The notes beneath the pieces were generated by a model. That model was given only the letters and a program-made list of their open reading frames with translations, had not been told where the DNA came from and ran no database searches. Shown here piece by piece: positions 52,350 through 61,533 of a DNA stretch of 64,000 nt. The stretch's first letter is position 1. Each line of letters opens with the position of its first letter. A program made the translations under genes and the position numbers. The stretch comes from Gammaproteobacteria bacterium (lineage in GTDB: Bacteria > Pseudomonadota > Gammaproteobacteria > Competibacterales > Competibacteraceae). The stretch is from NCBI GenBank assembly GCA_024234995.1, contig JACKNF010000016.1, forward strand, positions 1-64,000. Reading direction: 5' to 3'.

Positions 52350-53627
52350 CTAGAACAGCAAGCGGGGCAGGAACAGACTGACTTGCGGGATATAGGTGAC
52401 GATGATGAGGAAACTCAGCATCACCATGAGCCAAGGCATGGCGGCTTTTACTACATCCCACAACGGCATACCAGTAACTCCAGCGGTTACGAACAGGTTG
52501 AGTCCCACCGGTGGCGTGATCATGCCGATTTCCATATTCACCACCATGATAATGCCCAGGTGGATGGGGTCGATGCCAAGTTGAGTCGCGATGGGAAAGA
52601 AGATCGGCGCAAGGATCAGCAGGATCGATGACGGCTCCATGAAATTCCCGGCGACCAGTAGCACGATATTAACCACAATCAGGAATTGCCAAGCCGACAA
52701 TCCCCAGCCCACGATGGTTTCCGCCATCACCTGCGGGATGCGCTCAGTGGTTAGCACATGGGCGAACAGCATGGCATTGGAAATGATGAATAACAGCATC
52801 ACCGTCACCTTGCCGGCGTCCGCAAACACGCGGGGCACGTCGCGAAAGCCCATATCGCGGTGGATGAACAGGGCAACCACGAAAGCGTAGACGGCGGCGA
52901 CCGCCGCTGCTTCGGTGGCGGTGAAGAAACCGCCGTAGATGCCGCCCAGCACCACGATGATCAGTCCCAGCCCCCAGATGGCCTCGCGTGTCGCTACCAA
53001 AAGCTCCCGGAATGAGACGCGCGGTTGCAACGGGATTTTCATTTTCCGTGCACTGATGTAAATAGCGATCATCAGCATCAGGCCCAGCACGATGCCCGGA
53101 ATGACCCCTGCCATGAACAATTGGCCGACCGAGGTTTCCGTCGCGGCAGCATAGACCACCATCACGATCGAAGGTGGAATCAATATCCCCAGCGTACCAG
53201 CGTTACAGATGATGCCAGCGGCGTATTTCTGCGGATAGCCGCCCTTGACCATGGCGCCGATGACGATCGAGCCGATCGCGGCCACGGTGGCTGGCGATGA
53301 ACCTGACACCGCTGCGAACAACATGCAAGCCAGCACCGAGGCAATAGCCATCCCCCCGGTAATATGGCCGACAGCGGCGACTGCGAAGCGAATCAGCCGT
53401 TTGGCCACCCCACCTGTGGTTAGAAACGCCGAAGCCAGCACGAAATACGGAATCGCCAGCAGGGTGTAATGCTCCATGGTATCGAATAACTTCAATGACA
53501 TGGAGGCCAGCGAATCATTGGTAAAGAACAAGATGGTCAGGATGCTGGACAGGCCCAAAGAAAAGGCAATAGGAATGCCCATTAGCAGAAAGACGAACAG
53601 CACAGTAAACAGGAACAGCGAGGTCAT
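52350..53627 (-). CDS. dctM: TRAP transporter large permease DctM
   Basis: The 12-helix membrane subunit that moves the substrate with sodium. Family features are FVLASAFLTTGGVAKRLIRF, SGSSPATVAAIGSIVIGAM and the late GMITPPVGLNLFVTAGVTG, which are the elevator-domain sodium-site loops. At 425 residues it is full length. It overlaps dctQ by 4 bases. Confidence 0.95.
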   Translation of the reverse strand: MTSLFLFTVLFVFLLMGIPIAFSLGLSSILTILFFTNDSLASMSLKLFDTMEHYTLLAIPYFVLASAFLTTGGVAKRLIRFAVAAVGHITGGMAIASVLACMLFAAVSGSSPATVAAIGSIVIGAMVKGGYPQKYAAGIICNAGTLGILIPPSIVMVVYAAATETSVGQLFMAGVIPGIVLGLMLMIAIYISARKMKIPLQPRVSFRELLVATREAIWGLGLIIVVLGGIYGGFFTATEAAAVAAVYAFVVALFIHRDMGFRDVPRVFADAGKVTVMLLFIISNAMLFAHVLTTERIPQVMAETIVGWGLSAWQFLIVVNIVLLVAGNFMEPSSILLILAPIFFPIATQLGIDPIHLGIIMVVNMEIGMITPPVGLNLFVTAGVTGMPLWDVVKAAMPWLMVMLSFLIIVTYIPQVSLFLPRLLF

Positions 53628-54214
53628 GGTGCTCTCTCCTGACGGGCGGAGCCAGTGGCGGGATGCAGGATTTCGACGGCCTCAACGACCTCGACGCCCT
53701 CGACTGATTCAATCGCTTCGCGGGCTTCATCGGCGAGTTGCAGTCCTTCCTGCTGGCCGAGGAGAGTACGCCAGCCGACTTGCAGCAGCCGCAGCAGGGC
53801 CAGGGAAAGCCCGATAGGCAACATAATGAAGGGAATCCAGCGCGGAATCGGCAAATCCTGGGCTTCGATACCCAGTTCATAGAGCTTGTAAACATAGCCG
53901 GCTGAGCCGACCAGCATGATAATGCAATAGGCGCAGCAAGCCAGTATCCCGATCAGGCCAATAGCACGGCGCAGCTTGTGCGGAAACTGGCGCACCAGCA
54001 CATCAATGCCAATATGCGCGCCAGTCTTGATCCCGTAAGAAACGCCAAATAGCACGAGCCAAGCGAACAGGTAAGTAACCAGTTCCAACGCCCAGGTAAA
54101 GCCCGTGCCCAGCACGTAGCGGTTAATGACCTGAACGAAAGAGATGGTGACCATCAGCGCTAGCAACAGGGCGATAAACCCTTCTTCCAGATGATGGACG
54201 ATGCGGGTAAACAT
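53624..54214 (-). CDS. dctQ: TRAP transporter small permease DctQ
   Basis: Four-helix membrane subunit that anchors the DctM elevator. Seen are VQVINRYVLGTGFTWALELV and GAHIGIDVLVRQFP, both family signatures. The C-terminal 40 residues are an unusual acidic, low-complexity extension (EAIESVEGVEVVEAVEIL) encoded by an imperfect GAGGTCG-type repeat. I start at ATG 54214 (MFTRIVHHLEEGF). Confidence 0.92.
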   Translation of the reverse strand: MFTRIVHHLEEGFIALLLALMVTISFVQVINRYVLGTGFTWALELVTYLFAWLVLFGVSYGIKTGAHIGIDVLVRQFPHKLRRAIGLIGILACCAYCIIMLVGSAGYVYKLYELGIEAQDLPIPRWIPFIMLPIGLSLALLRLLQVGWRTLLGQQEGLQLADEAREAIESVEGVEVVEAVEILHPATGSARQERAP

Positions 54215-54246
54215 GGGGAATCCTCTGAGCGGAAGCCTGAAAAAAC

Positions 54247-54282
54247 GCACCTCCCGGCGTTTGGAACAACGCCGGGAGGTGC
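54247..54282. terminator. Strong hairpin between dctP and dctQ
   Basis: GCACCTCCCGGCGTT (54247-54261) pairs perfectly over 15 bases with AACGCCGGGAGGTGC (54268-54282) around a 6-base loop. Lying just after dctP, it probably protects the dctP message or partly ends transcription, giving more binding protein than permease. Confidence 0.75.
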
Positions 54283-54295
54283 GGCTGAGGAAGAA

Positions 54296-55288
54296 CTACT
54301 TGTTGGCTGCCAAAGCTGCATCGACAATGTCCTTGCCGATAGAGGGAGTGAACTGGTCATAGACCGGCTTCATGGCTGTCTTCCAGGCTGCTAATTCCTC
54401 GGGTGTCAGGGTCAGGATTTCTGTCTTGCCGGAATCCTTGATTTTCTGACGGTCGCCTTCGCTAAACTCGGTCGCCCACTGATTGACTTGTACCGTGACT
54501 TCGGTAAGGGTTTCTTCCAGCGTCTTGCGCACGTCGGCTGGCAGGCTGTCCCAAAACTTGGTGTTAGTTACCAGCATGTAGCCCAGATAGCCGTTATTGG
54601 ATTCGCTGATGTATTTCTGGACTTCGAAGAACTTTTGCGAATAGATGTTCGACCAAGGATTTTCGGCGCCATCGACCACGCCGGTTTCCAGTGCTTGGTA
54701 GACTTCCGCAAACGCCAGTTTTTGCGGGAAGGCGCCGACCGCCTTGAACTGCGCCTCAAGAATGTCGGAAGACTGAATGCGGAACTTCATGCCCTTGGCG
54801 TCTTCGGGCTTGCGCAGCGGCTTGTTCGCCGAAAGCTGCTTCATGCCATTATCCCAATAGCCAAGGCCGGTCAGGTTCTTCTTTTTCAGTGAGCCGAGAA
54901 TCGATTGGCCAACCGGCCCATTCTGGAAGCGGTGGACTGCATTGATGTCTTTGAATAGGAACGGCAGGTCGAATACCTGAATCTGCTTGGTGTAGCGATC
55001 GAACTTTGACAGCGAGGGTGCGATCAACTGTACATCGCCAAGCAGCAGCGCCTCCATTTCCTTACCATCACCGAACAGCGAGCTGTTGGGGTAGACTTCC
55101 ACCGTGACTTTGCCCTTCAGCCGTTCTTCGGCCAGCTTCTTGAATAGCAGAGCGCCTTTGCCCTTGGGGGTGTTTTCAGCGACTACGTGCGAGAATTTGA
55201 TCACGATTTCCGCATGGGCCATGCTGGTCAGCAGCGCCAGCGCCGCGCTGGCTAGAATGGCTTGGAAGGTGAATTTGCGCATAAGCAT
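54296..55288 (-). CDS. dctP: TRAP transporter substrate-binding protein DctP
   Basis: Periplasmic binding protein with a signal peptide (MLMRKFTFQAILASAALALL, cleavage after AHA near residue 26). Family marks are IKFSHVVAENTPKGKGALLF at the start, GAFPQKLAFAEVYQALETGVV (which carries the hinge residues) and DGAENPWSNIYSQKF. The conserved Arg in MKFRIQSSDI fits carboxylate binding, so a dicarboxylate or other organic acid is likely. AAGGAG lies 5 bases before the ATG. Confidence 0.95.
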   Translation of the reverse strand: MLMRKFTFQAILASAALALLTSMAHAEIVIKFSHVVAENTPKGKGALLFKKLAEERLKGKVTVEVYPNSSLFGDGKEMEALLLGDVQLIAPSLSKFDRYTKQIQVFDLPFLFKDINAVHRFQNGPVGQSILGSLKKKNLTGLGYWDNGMKQLSANKPLRKPEDAKGMKFRIQSSDILEAQFKAVGAFPQKLAFAEVYQALETGVVDGAENPWSNIYSQKFFEVQKYISESNNGYLGYMLVTNTKFWDSLPADVRKTLEETLTEVTVQVNQWATEFSEGDRQKIKDSGKTEILTLTPEELAAWKTAMKPVYDQFTPSIGKDIVDAALAANK

Positions 55289-55341
55289 TTTTCTCCTTTA
55301 GTGTCATCATTATTGTGGCTGGATGAGATGCCAGCCTAGCG

Positions 55342-55371
55342 AAAAGGGCCGGCAGAGCGCCGGCCTTTTTT
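55342..55371. terminator. Bidirectional intrinsic terminator
   Basis: GGCCGGC (55347-55353) and GCCGGCC (55359-55365) pair around AGAGC, with AAAA before and TTTTTT after. It ends the ABC permease message on the minus strand. Confidence 0.8.
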
Positions 55372-55451
55372 AAGAGTAGAAGAAACTATGATGAATGCAC
55401 AATTAAGCATACAGAAGAAGTGGATAGCAATTTTTCAAGAGGACTGGGGAG

Positions 55452-56225
55452 TTAGCTGCGAATACCTGTTCCATGTTGCAGTAGCCACAGACTGTAACTA
55501 AACAGGATGGCGATGAATAATAGGATGATGGCGAAAGCCAGCCGGATATCGATATCTGAAACTCCCAGGATGCCGAAACGGAAGGCGTTGATCATGTACA
55601 GGATGGGATTGAACAGTGAGGTCTGTTGCCAGAATGCAGGTAGCATCTTGATGGAATAGAAGATACCGCCAAGATAGATGAGCGGGGTGAGAACAAAAGT
55701 TGGGATGACCGAGATATCGTCGAAGCTCTTGGCGTAGATGCCGTTGATCAATCCGGCAAGGGCGAACAGTATTGAAGTCAGGACGATCACCGTAAAAGTC
55801 AACAAGGGATGCTGCCAGTGCAAATCGGCAAAACACAGCGAGATTGCTATGACGGTGATACCGACTGACAAGCCTCGTGCTACCCCGCCGCCGACGAAAC
55901 CCAGCACGATGATGGTGTTGGGCAAGGGCGAGACCAGCATTTCCTCGATGTGGCGCTGGAACTTGGCGCTGAAGAATGAGGACACCACGTTGGAATAGGA
56001 ATTAGTGATCACGGCCATCATGATCAAACCTGGCGCGATGTATTGGGTATAGTTCAACCCTTCCACGGGTCCGATCTGGGTGCCGATCAGCTTGCCAAAA
56101 ATAATGAAATACAGGGCGGTCGTCACCGCTGGCGGCAGAATCGTTTGAATCCAAATCCGTAGGAAACGCAGGGTTTCCTTGATCAGAATAGTTTGCAGGG
56201 CAATAAGCTGTGCATGAATAGGCAT
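55452..56225 (-). CDS. ABC-2 type transporter permease (YadH-like)
   Basis: A six-helix permease of 257 residues. Family features are NYTQYIAPGLIMMAVITNSY, FQRHIEEMLVSPLPNTIIVL and FDDISVIPTFVLTPLIYLGG with YSIKMLPAFWQ. YadH works with the ATPase YadG, which is normally the gene just before it. Here the upstream neighbour is pta on the other strand and no ATPase lies in the window, so the partner must be elsewhere. Substrate unknown. Confidence 0.9.
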   Translation of the reverse strand: MPIHAQLIALQTILIKETLRFLRIWIQTILPPAVTTALYFIIFGKLIGTQIGPVEGLNYTQYIAPGLIMMAVITNSYSNVVSSFFSAKFQRHIEEMLVSPLPNTIIVLGFVGGGVARGLSVGITVIAISLCFADLHWQHPLLTFTVIVLTSILFALAGLINGIYAKSFDDISVIPTFVLTPLIYLGGIFYSIKMLPAFWQQTSLFNPILYMINAFRFGILGVSDIDIRLAFAIILLFIAILFSYSLWLLQHGTGIRS

Positions 56226-56400
56226 AAAGTTGTCATAGCGTTGTCAGGTATTATTTGGCATTTTAATCTCAAATCATTTTTGAGGCTTCGGGTCCTGCTT
56301 TATTCAGGACGCTATCAAGCACGATCTCTAGTTGGTTATATCTAAACGGGTGTATGCTACGCTGCACTGCAGCATTGCGCGCCTCACGTAAGGAACGGCT

Positions 56401-58560
56401 ATGACGATCCCCATATTGGTTGTCGCCACTGAGCAACGGGTTGGATTGACCACTGTTGCGCTTGGATTAGTTCACGCCCTGGATCGCCAAGGCATTCCTG
56501 TCGGTTTCTGTAAACCGATCAGCCAGCCCCATGCGACTGATACGGGACCAGAACGCTCAACCCGGCTGGCGCGCACTGTCACCAGCTTGCTGCCGCCGGA
56601 ACCAATTCCAGTCTCCGAAGCCGAGAATCTTCTGGGTCACGACCGGGAAAATGTACTGCTGGAAGAAGTCATTACTCGTTATGAGCAGGCAGCGCAGAAC
56701 GCTAGTGTCGTCATTGTCGAGGGCCTGGTCGATACCGAAGAGCAACCCTATGGCACCCATCTCAACGCTAAAATGGCGCTGAGCCTGGGCGCTCGGATTA
56801 TCATCGCCGCTGCTCCGGGTCACGATACTCCGCGTCAGGTGGCCGATACTGTGGAAGTGGTTGCCCAGGCCTATGGCGGCATTCGTCATCAACGAATGCT
56901 TGGCTGCATCCTTAATCTATTGGATGCGCCGGTGGATCCTACAGGCCACATCCGCTTCGATTTCAGCCGCGCTGTGGATAACGATGGGCCTGGCCACGAG
57001 GTCGAATTCCGCGCTGAATGCACCCGGCGCTGGCCGGAAACATTCAAGTTACTGGGCTGTATTCCTTGGCAACGTGATTTGATTGCGCCCAGGGTGCAGG
57101 ACATCATGCACATGATTGGTGCTCAGGTACTCAACGAAGGGCACCTGGGCCGGCGTGTCACCCATGTCGTCCTCGGTGCGCCTACCTTGGTCAATACGTG
57201 TCAGGAATTTCGGGCCGGGGCCATGGTGATCGTTCCCGGTGACCGTGACGATCTGCTGCTGGCTATCTGTATGGCAGCGATGAGCGGCACTCAGGTGGCG
57301 GCGGTGTTGCTTACCGGTGGTTTCAAGCCCGATCCCCGCATTTGGAAGCTCTGCGGGCCTGCGTTCGATACGGGCTTACCGGTGCTAACGGTACCCTACA
57401 CTGCGCTACAAGCGGTGCTTTATTTGCCCTACCTCAACCTGGAAGTTCCGCTTGATGACCGCAGCCGGATTTCGCAAGCAGTGGAGGCGGTGGCTTCGCA
57501 TATCAGTCTGGATTGGAAAGAGCCGTTGTTGAGCACGATCGACGAACGGCGGCTCAGTCCGCCAGCCTTCCGGCATATGTTAGTGGAACGTGCCCGCCGG
57601 GCCAGCAAGCGCATTATTTTGCCCGAGGGCAACGAGCCGCGCACCATCGAAGCAGCGATTATCTGCCATCAGCGCGGTATTGCCCATTGTATATTGATGG
57701 GTGATGCTGGCCGTATGCATCGGCTTTCCGCCCGGCGCGGGATGAGCATCCCGTCAGATATCGAGATCATCGATCCGACGCATATTGAGCAGCGTTATAT
57801 CGATGCCATGGTGGAATTGCGTGGGCACAAGGGGTTGAATGCGGGGTTAGCCGAGGAGCAGTTGCATGATACCGTGGTGCTGGGCACCATGATGTTGCAG
57901 CTGGGTGAGGTGGATGGACTGGTCTCCGGCGCAGTGCATACCACCGCAAACACCATCCGCCCAGCCTTGCAACTGATCAGGACCGCGCCTGACGTCAAAC
58001 TGGTATCGTCGATTTTCTTCATGTGCTTGCCGGAACAAGTGCTGGTGTACGGCGATTGCGCCATCAACATCAATCCCAATGCCGAGGAATTGGCCGATAT
58101 CGCCATCCAGAGCGCAGATTCTGCCCAAGCCTTTGGCATTACTCCGCGGGTAGCGATGCTGAGCTACAGCACTGGTGCTTCCGGCAGTGGCAGCGACGTG
58201 GAAAAGGTCAAGGAAGCTACCCGCATTGCCCGCGAACGCCGCCCGGATTTGCTAATCGATGGTCCTCTGCAATATGACGCTGCTACCATCAAGGCAGTTG
58301 CGGAAAGCAAGGCGCCGGATAGCCAGGTTGCGGGCCGGGCCACGGTGTTTATTTTCCCGGATTTGAATACGGGTAACACAACGTATAAGGCCGTCCAGCG
58401 TAGCGCCGATGTAATCAGCATCGGCCCGATGCTGCAAGGAATGCGTAAGCCGGTGAATGACTTATCGCGAGGGGCGATGGTGGAGGATATTGTTTTCACT
58501 ATCGCCCTGACCGCGATTCAGGCCGAGCAAGCCGCCGCACGGGAGCGGGGCGCGCGCTGA
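56401..58560 (+). CDS. pta: Phosphate acetyltransferase, two-domain type
   Basis: Pta interconverts acetyl-CoA and acetyl phosphate. The N-terminal part (about 1-230) is a P-loop-like CobB/BioD-type domain (ATEQRVGLTTVALGLVHAL), a DRTGG domain follows (about 240-350), and the C-terminal catalytic PTA domain has KRIILPEGNEPRTIEAA, GLVSGAVHTTANTIRPALQL and IGPMLQGMRKPVNDLSRGA. The length of 719 residues matches the long proteobacterial form. AAGGA lies 7 bases before ATG. No ackA is adjacent, although the two often are. It converges with the methyltransferase gene with one base between stops. Confidence 0.95.
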   Translation: MTIPILVVATEQRVGLTTVALGLVHALDRQGIPVGFCKPISQPHATDTGPERSTRLARTVTSLLPPEPIPVSEAENLLGHDRENVLLEEVITRYEQAAQNASVVIVEGLVDTEEQPYGTHLNAKMALSLGARIIIAAAPGHDTPRQVADTVEVVAQAYGGIRHQRMLGCILNLLDAPVDPTGHIRFDFSRAVDNDGPGHEVEFRAECTRRWPETFKLLGCIPWQRDLIAPRVQDIMHMIGAQVLNEGHLGRRVTHVVLGAPTLVNTCQEFRAGAMVIVPGDRDDLLLAICMAAMSGTQVAAVLLTGGFKPDPRIWKLCGPAFDTGLPVLTVPYTALQAVLYLPYLNLEVPLDDRSRISQAVEAVASHISLDWKEPLLSTIDERRLSPPAFRHMLVERARRASKRIILPEGNEPRTIEAAIICHQRGIAHCILMGDAGRMHRLSARRGMSIPSDIEIIDPTHIEQRYIDAMVELRGHKGLNAGLAEEQLHDTVVLGTMMLQLGEVDGLVSGAVHTTANTIRPALQLIRTAPDVKLVSSIFFMCLPEQVLVYGDCAININPNAEELADIAIQSADSAQAFGITPRVAMLSYSTGASGSGSDVEKVKEATRIARERRPDLLIDGPLQYDAATIKAVAESKAPDSQVAGRATVFIFPDLNTGNTTYKAVQRSADVISIGPMLQGMRKPVNDLSRGAMVEDIVFTIALTAIQAEQAAARERGAR

Positions 58561-58561
58561 A

Positions 58562-59167
58562 TTAACCGGCGGACTCCCGTTCGAACACTTCCACCCGTGC
58601 AGGTGGCAGGTTGCCCCAGACAATTCGGGTGGACCGCCGGCGGAAGTGTGGCAGCAGGCGGGGAGGGACGCCGCGCAAATCATAGGTGTACTGGACGAAG
58701 AGGCTATCGGGTTGCAACAGAGTTTCGAGCTGTTGGGCGATGGCCCGGGTTGTCGTAGGATGCAAGGAGCGCAATGGCAGACTGGAAACGATGCTGCTCA
58801 CACCGCGTGGACGGTCATGATCCAGTAATTGGGTGAGTTGAGCTGCGTCACCCTGAACAACCCGCAGTTGAGGGAAACGCTGGCGCAGGTGATGTGCCAA
58901 GGTCGGCGAGCGCTCAATCACCACCAGCTTCCAAGGAGGTATGCCATGCTTAAGTAGCGCTGCAGTGACGGCGCCGGTGCCGCCGCCCAGTTCTACCACC
59001 AACCCATCCCGATCTAGAGGAACATGAGCCGCCATGTGGCTGGCCAATGAGGGCGCGCTGGGGCACGCCGCGCCCATTGCTCGTGGATTTGCCCAGATTT
59101 CCCGCGTGAACAGCGCCAGTGATGCTGCGCCTGGATTTTGCATCAGAACCTTCACGAGACGTTTCAT
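58562..59167 (-). CDS. Class I SAM methyltransferase, phospholipid N-methyltransferase-like
   Basis: A 201-residue enzyme with the SAM motif VVELGGGTGAVTAALLKHG near residue 58. The start (MKRLVKVLMQNPGAASLALF, ANPRAMGAACPSAPSLASHM) and SSLPLRSL after the core resemble the Rhodobacter-type phosphatidylethanolamine N-methyltransferases and the related rRNA dimethylase fold. The end shows VQYTYDLRGVPPRLLPHFRR. Substrate is inference; a lipid or a small-molecule amine are both possible. Confidence 0.75.
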   Translation of the reverse strand: MKRLVKVLMQNPGAASLALFTREIWANPRAMGAACPSAPSLASHMAAHVPLDRDGLVVELGGGTGAVTAALLKHGIPPWKLVVIERSPTLAHHLRQRFPQLRVVQGDAAQLTQLLDHDRPRGVSSIVSSLPLRSLHPTTTRAIAQQLETLLQPDSLFVQYTYDLRGVPPRLLPHFRRRSTRIVWGNLPPARVEVFERESAG

Positions 59168-59659
59168 ATCCTACCCAGTAATCAAAAAATCCAAAAATAC
59201 GGTGCTCGCGAAGGCGCTTAAACGCAATTCGCCAATGACCGGAATTGTCAATCAGTCGCAAGGGATCATCTTGGAAGCCCATGCAGCCATCAAATGACCA
59301 CGGGACCTCGTATAAATTCATTGCGGGACCCCGACCTTGGAATGCACGGTCCGGTGGGGCAGTCAAGTTAGGTTGACAGGGAGTTTATTATGGCGGCGAT
59401 GGAAACTAAAGGCCATGCCAAATATGATAGTTTTATTCCCTATTCCCTGTAAGGAGCTGAGGTAAGAAAGCGTAACCGATTGCACCAGCATATCTCTGCA
59501 ATCTGAACTAATATATTCGAATGTGGCAATAACGCAGTGCAATGAGACAGGCACGATGCTGATCGAGAAATCTCGCGATGGTAACCGCTCACTCCCCTCG
59601 CACGCTTGCGGGAGAAGGGTTGGGGGTGAGGGCGGCGGTGCAAGGGGCGAGGGGGCTGA
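59168..59659. other. Intergenic region with a repeat element
   Basis: No gene is supported in these 492 bases. TTGACA occurs at 59373-59378 without a matching -10. The 3' end holds the repeat listed next. The gap should hold the promoter of the GAF-RND operon. Confidence 0.4.
59588..59632. repeat. CT-rich intergenic repeat
   Basis: CTCACTCCCCTCGCACGCTT then GCGGGAGAAGGGTTGGGGGTGAG forms an imperfect hairpin (CTCACTCCCC with GGGGGTGAG; CGCACGC with GCGGG). It is the clearest copy of the repeat family also seen at 18710, 35385 and 46793. Confidence 0.6.
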
Positions 59660-60454
59660 ATGATTACTCGTGATGAAGCTCGTCCGCCCTTGAGCGCGCT
59701 CGGTGAGTTACATGAGCTGGCGGTGTTTTTGAACACGGAGGACGATCTGGAATCCCGCTTGGATGAGCTGGCCCGGCTTGCAGCACGGGCGACTTCCGCT
59801 GCGAGTTGCTCCATCATGTTGCTGGCAGATGATGAGAATGAGACACCCCATCTTAAACTCTGGGCCTGTACGGAAAAGTTGCCGGCCGAAGCCTGGAGCG
59901 ACAAACCTGATTCTGATAATGAAGGCTCCATCGCTAACCGGGTTTTGGAGCGGGGAGAGCCGATCCTGATTGCCGATATTCAGACGTCTGAATTCGCTGC
60001 GTTAGCCCGCCGCCGCACCAGTATTGGCTTCAGTTTTATCAGCACCCCCATTCAAACCGGCCAGCGGACAGTTGGAGTCATGAATTTATCAGGCCGTCCG
60101 GATGCCCTGGCTTTCGGCGATGCTGATTTGATTCTGGCCAAGGTCGTTGCGACGCTAATTGGACGTTCTGTGCAGGTTGAGTGGTTGTGCAAGCTGGTGC
60201 GCTCGCGTATCGCCCAGACTGCAATAGCCCGGCAGGGTGAGCAGGCGGTGTTGCAGTTGACCGATGGCAGTTTGCCGCCCTCCCGCTTGGCGAAATTGCT
60301 CGCGAAATCCTTCTATAAGGATCTGGCGGCGGCAGGTTTTAGTTCCGGCCAGATCATCGAGGCAGCTTCGGAAATTATTGGGCAGATTTCCGGTGGCTTG
60401 ACGCGCCACAAGAAGCGCATGGAGCGTGAAGCTGGGGAGAGTGAGGGGTTATGA
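59660..60454 (+). CDS. GAF-domain protein in an RND operon
   Basis: A 264-residue soluble protein. A GAF domain fills about residues 10-170 (LDELARLAARATSAASCSIM, GSIANRVLERGEPILIADIQ, TPIQTGQRTVGVMNLSG). After it comes a helical region with SRLAKLLAKSFYKDLAAAGF, which resembles an output or dimerisation part. No HTH or enzymatic domain is visible. Its stop overlaps the next start by 4 bases, so it is co-translated with the efflux genes and may sense their substrate. Confidence 0.85.
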   Translation: MITRDEARPPLSALGELHELAVFLNTEDDLESRLDELARLAARATSAASCSIMLLADDENETPHLKLWACTEKLPAEAWSDKPDSDNEGSIANRVLERGEPILIADIQTSEFAALARRRTSIGFSFISTPIQTGQRTVGVMNLSGRPDALAFGDADLILAKVVATLIGRSVQVEWLCKLVRSRIAQTAIARQGEQAVLQLTDGSLPPSRLAKLLAKSFYKDLAAAGFSSGQIIEAASEIIGQISGGLTRHKKRMEREAGESEGL

Positions 60455-61533
60455 AGAATACCTTAGCGGTGATTTTCTTCGTTGCTGCGTTGATGGTGCT
60501 GGTTGCCTGTTCGCCCGGGCCTGCAGAAACTCCACCGGCGGTTCGTCCGGTGAAGTCCATGGTAGTGGCTGCCGAATCCCTCGATCAGGTTTCGCAATAC
60601 GCCGGCGAGGTGCAGGCTCGCTATGAAATCACCCTGGCTTTCCGTGTTGGCGGCAAGATTACCGAGCGTTCAGCGGAAATCGGGCAGCAGGTTCAACCGG
60701 GGGACGTGTTGATGCAACTGGACGCTGGCGATCTGGCGCTCAATGAACAAGCGTTACGCGCGCAACTGGCGGCTGCCCAAGCCGATCTTAATCAGGCGCG
60801 CGCTAAATTCAATCGCGCCAAGGCATTATTAGGGCGTAATTTGATCAGCCGCAACGACTTTGACACCCTTCAGGGCGCTTATGAAACCGCAGAAGCCCGC
60901 GTCCAACAGGCCCAATCGCAACTCTCGGGCGGCGCCCGCCAGACCGGCTACACCCAATTGCAAACCGATCAGGCGGGGGTAATTACTGGTGTACAGGCTG
61001 AAGTCGGACAGATCGTTACTGCGGGCCAGCCCGTGCTTAATCTGGCGTTGCCCGGTGAGAAGGAAGCGGTGATCAGCGTACCGGAGAATCGCTACAACGA
61101 ATTGCGGATCGGGGAGACGGTCGAGATCCGCTTGTGGTCGGCACCAGGCCAAATCTATCAAGGCCAGGTGCGGGAAGTTGCGCCGCTGGCAGATCCGCTG
61201 ACCCGCACCTATGCGGCTAAGGTTACCTTTGTGGATTCTGACAGCTCAGTAAAACTGGGTATGACCGCTTCGGTGCGGGCTCGCCGCCAGCTCGCATTGT
61301 CGGCTATTCGCCTGCCTTTGACGGCGCTGATCGAGCATGACGGCCAGCCGGCGGTCTGGGTGGTAGATCCCAAGAGCCTGAAAGTCATCCGGCGCAAGGT
61401 CGAGCTGGGCCCCTTCCATAATGACCAGATCACTATCGCCCGGGGTTTAGCGCCGGGCGAGCGGGTGGTGACAGCTGGTGTTCATAAGCTTTATCCAGAT
61501 CAACAAATCCGGCTGTTGGATCACGCGTTGTGA
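60451..61533 (+). CDS. RND efflux membrane fusion protein
   Basis: Periplasmic adaptor of an RND pump. The N-terminal lipoprotein signal has VLVACSPGP, so the Cys near residue 21 is lipidated. The barrel-sandwich domain (QYAGEVQARYEITLAFRVGG, DVLMQLDAGDLAL), alpha-hairpin (about 95-165, many Ala, Gln) and beta-barrel domain (RTYAAKVTFVDSDSSVKLGM) are all present. It is 360 residues and overlaps both neighbours by 4 bases. Confidence 0.93.
   Translation: MKNTLAVIFFVAALMVLVACSPGPAETPPAVRPVKSMVVAAESLDQVSQYAGEVQARYEITLAFRVGGKITERSAEIGQQVQPGDVLMQLDAGDLALNEQALRAQLAAAQADLNQARAKFNRAKALLGRNLISRNDFDTLQGAYETAEARVQQAQSQLSGGARQTGYTQLQTDQAGVITGVQAEVGQIVTAGQPVLNLALPGEKEAVISVPENRYNELRIGETVEIRLWSAPGQIYQGQVREVAPLADPLTRTYAAKVTFVDSDSSVKLGMTASVRARRQLALSAIRLPLTALIEHDGQPAVWVVDPKSLKVIRRKVELGPFHNDQITIARGLAPGERVVTAGVHKLYPDQQIRLLDHAL

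Noticed and set aside
59440..59931. A 163-codon minus frame over the repeat and the start of the GAF gene
   Set aside because: Ser/Arg-rich shadow that includes the intergenic repeat; the GAF gene on the plus strand is convincing.
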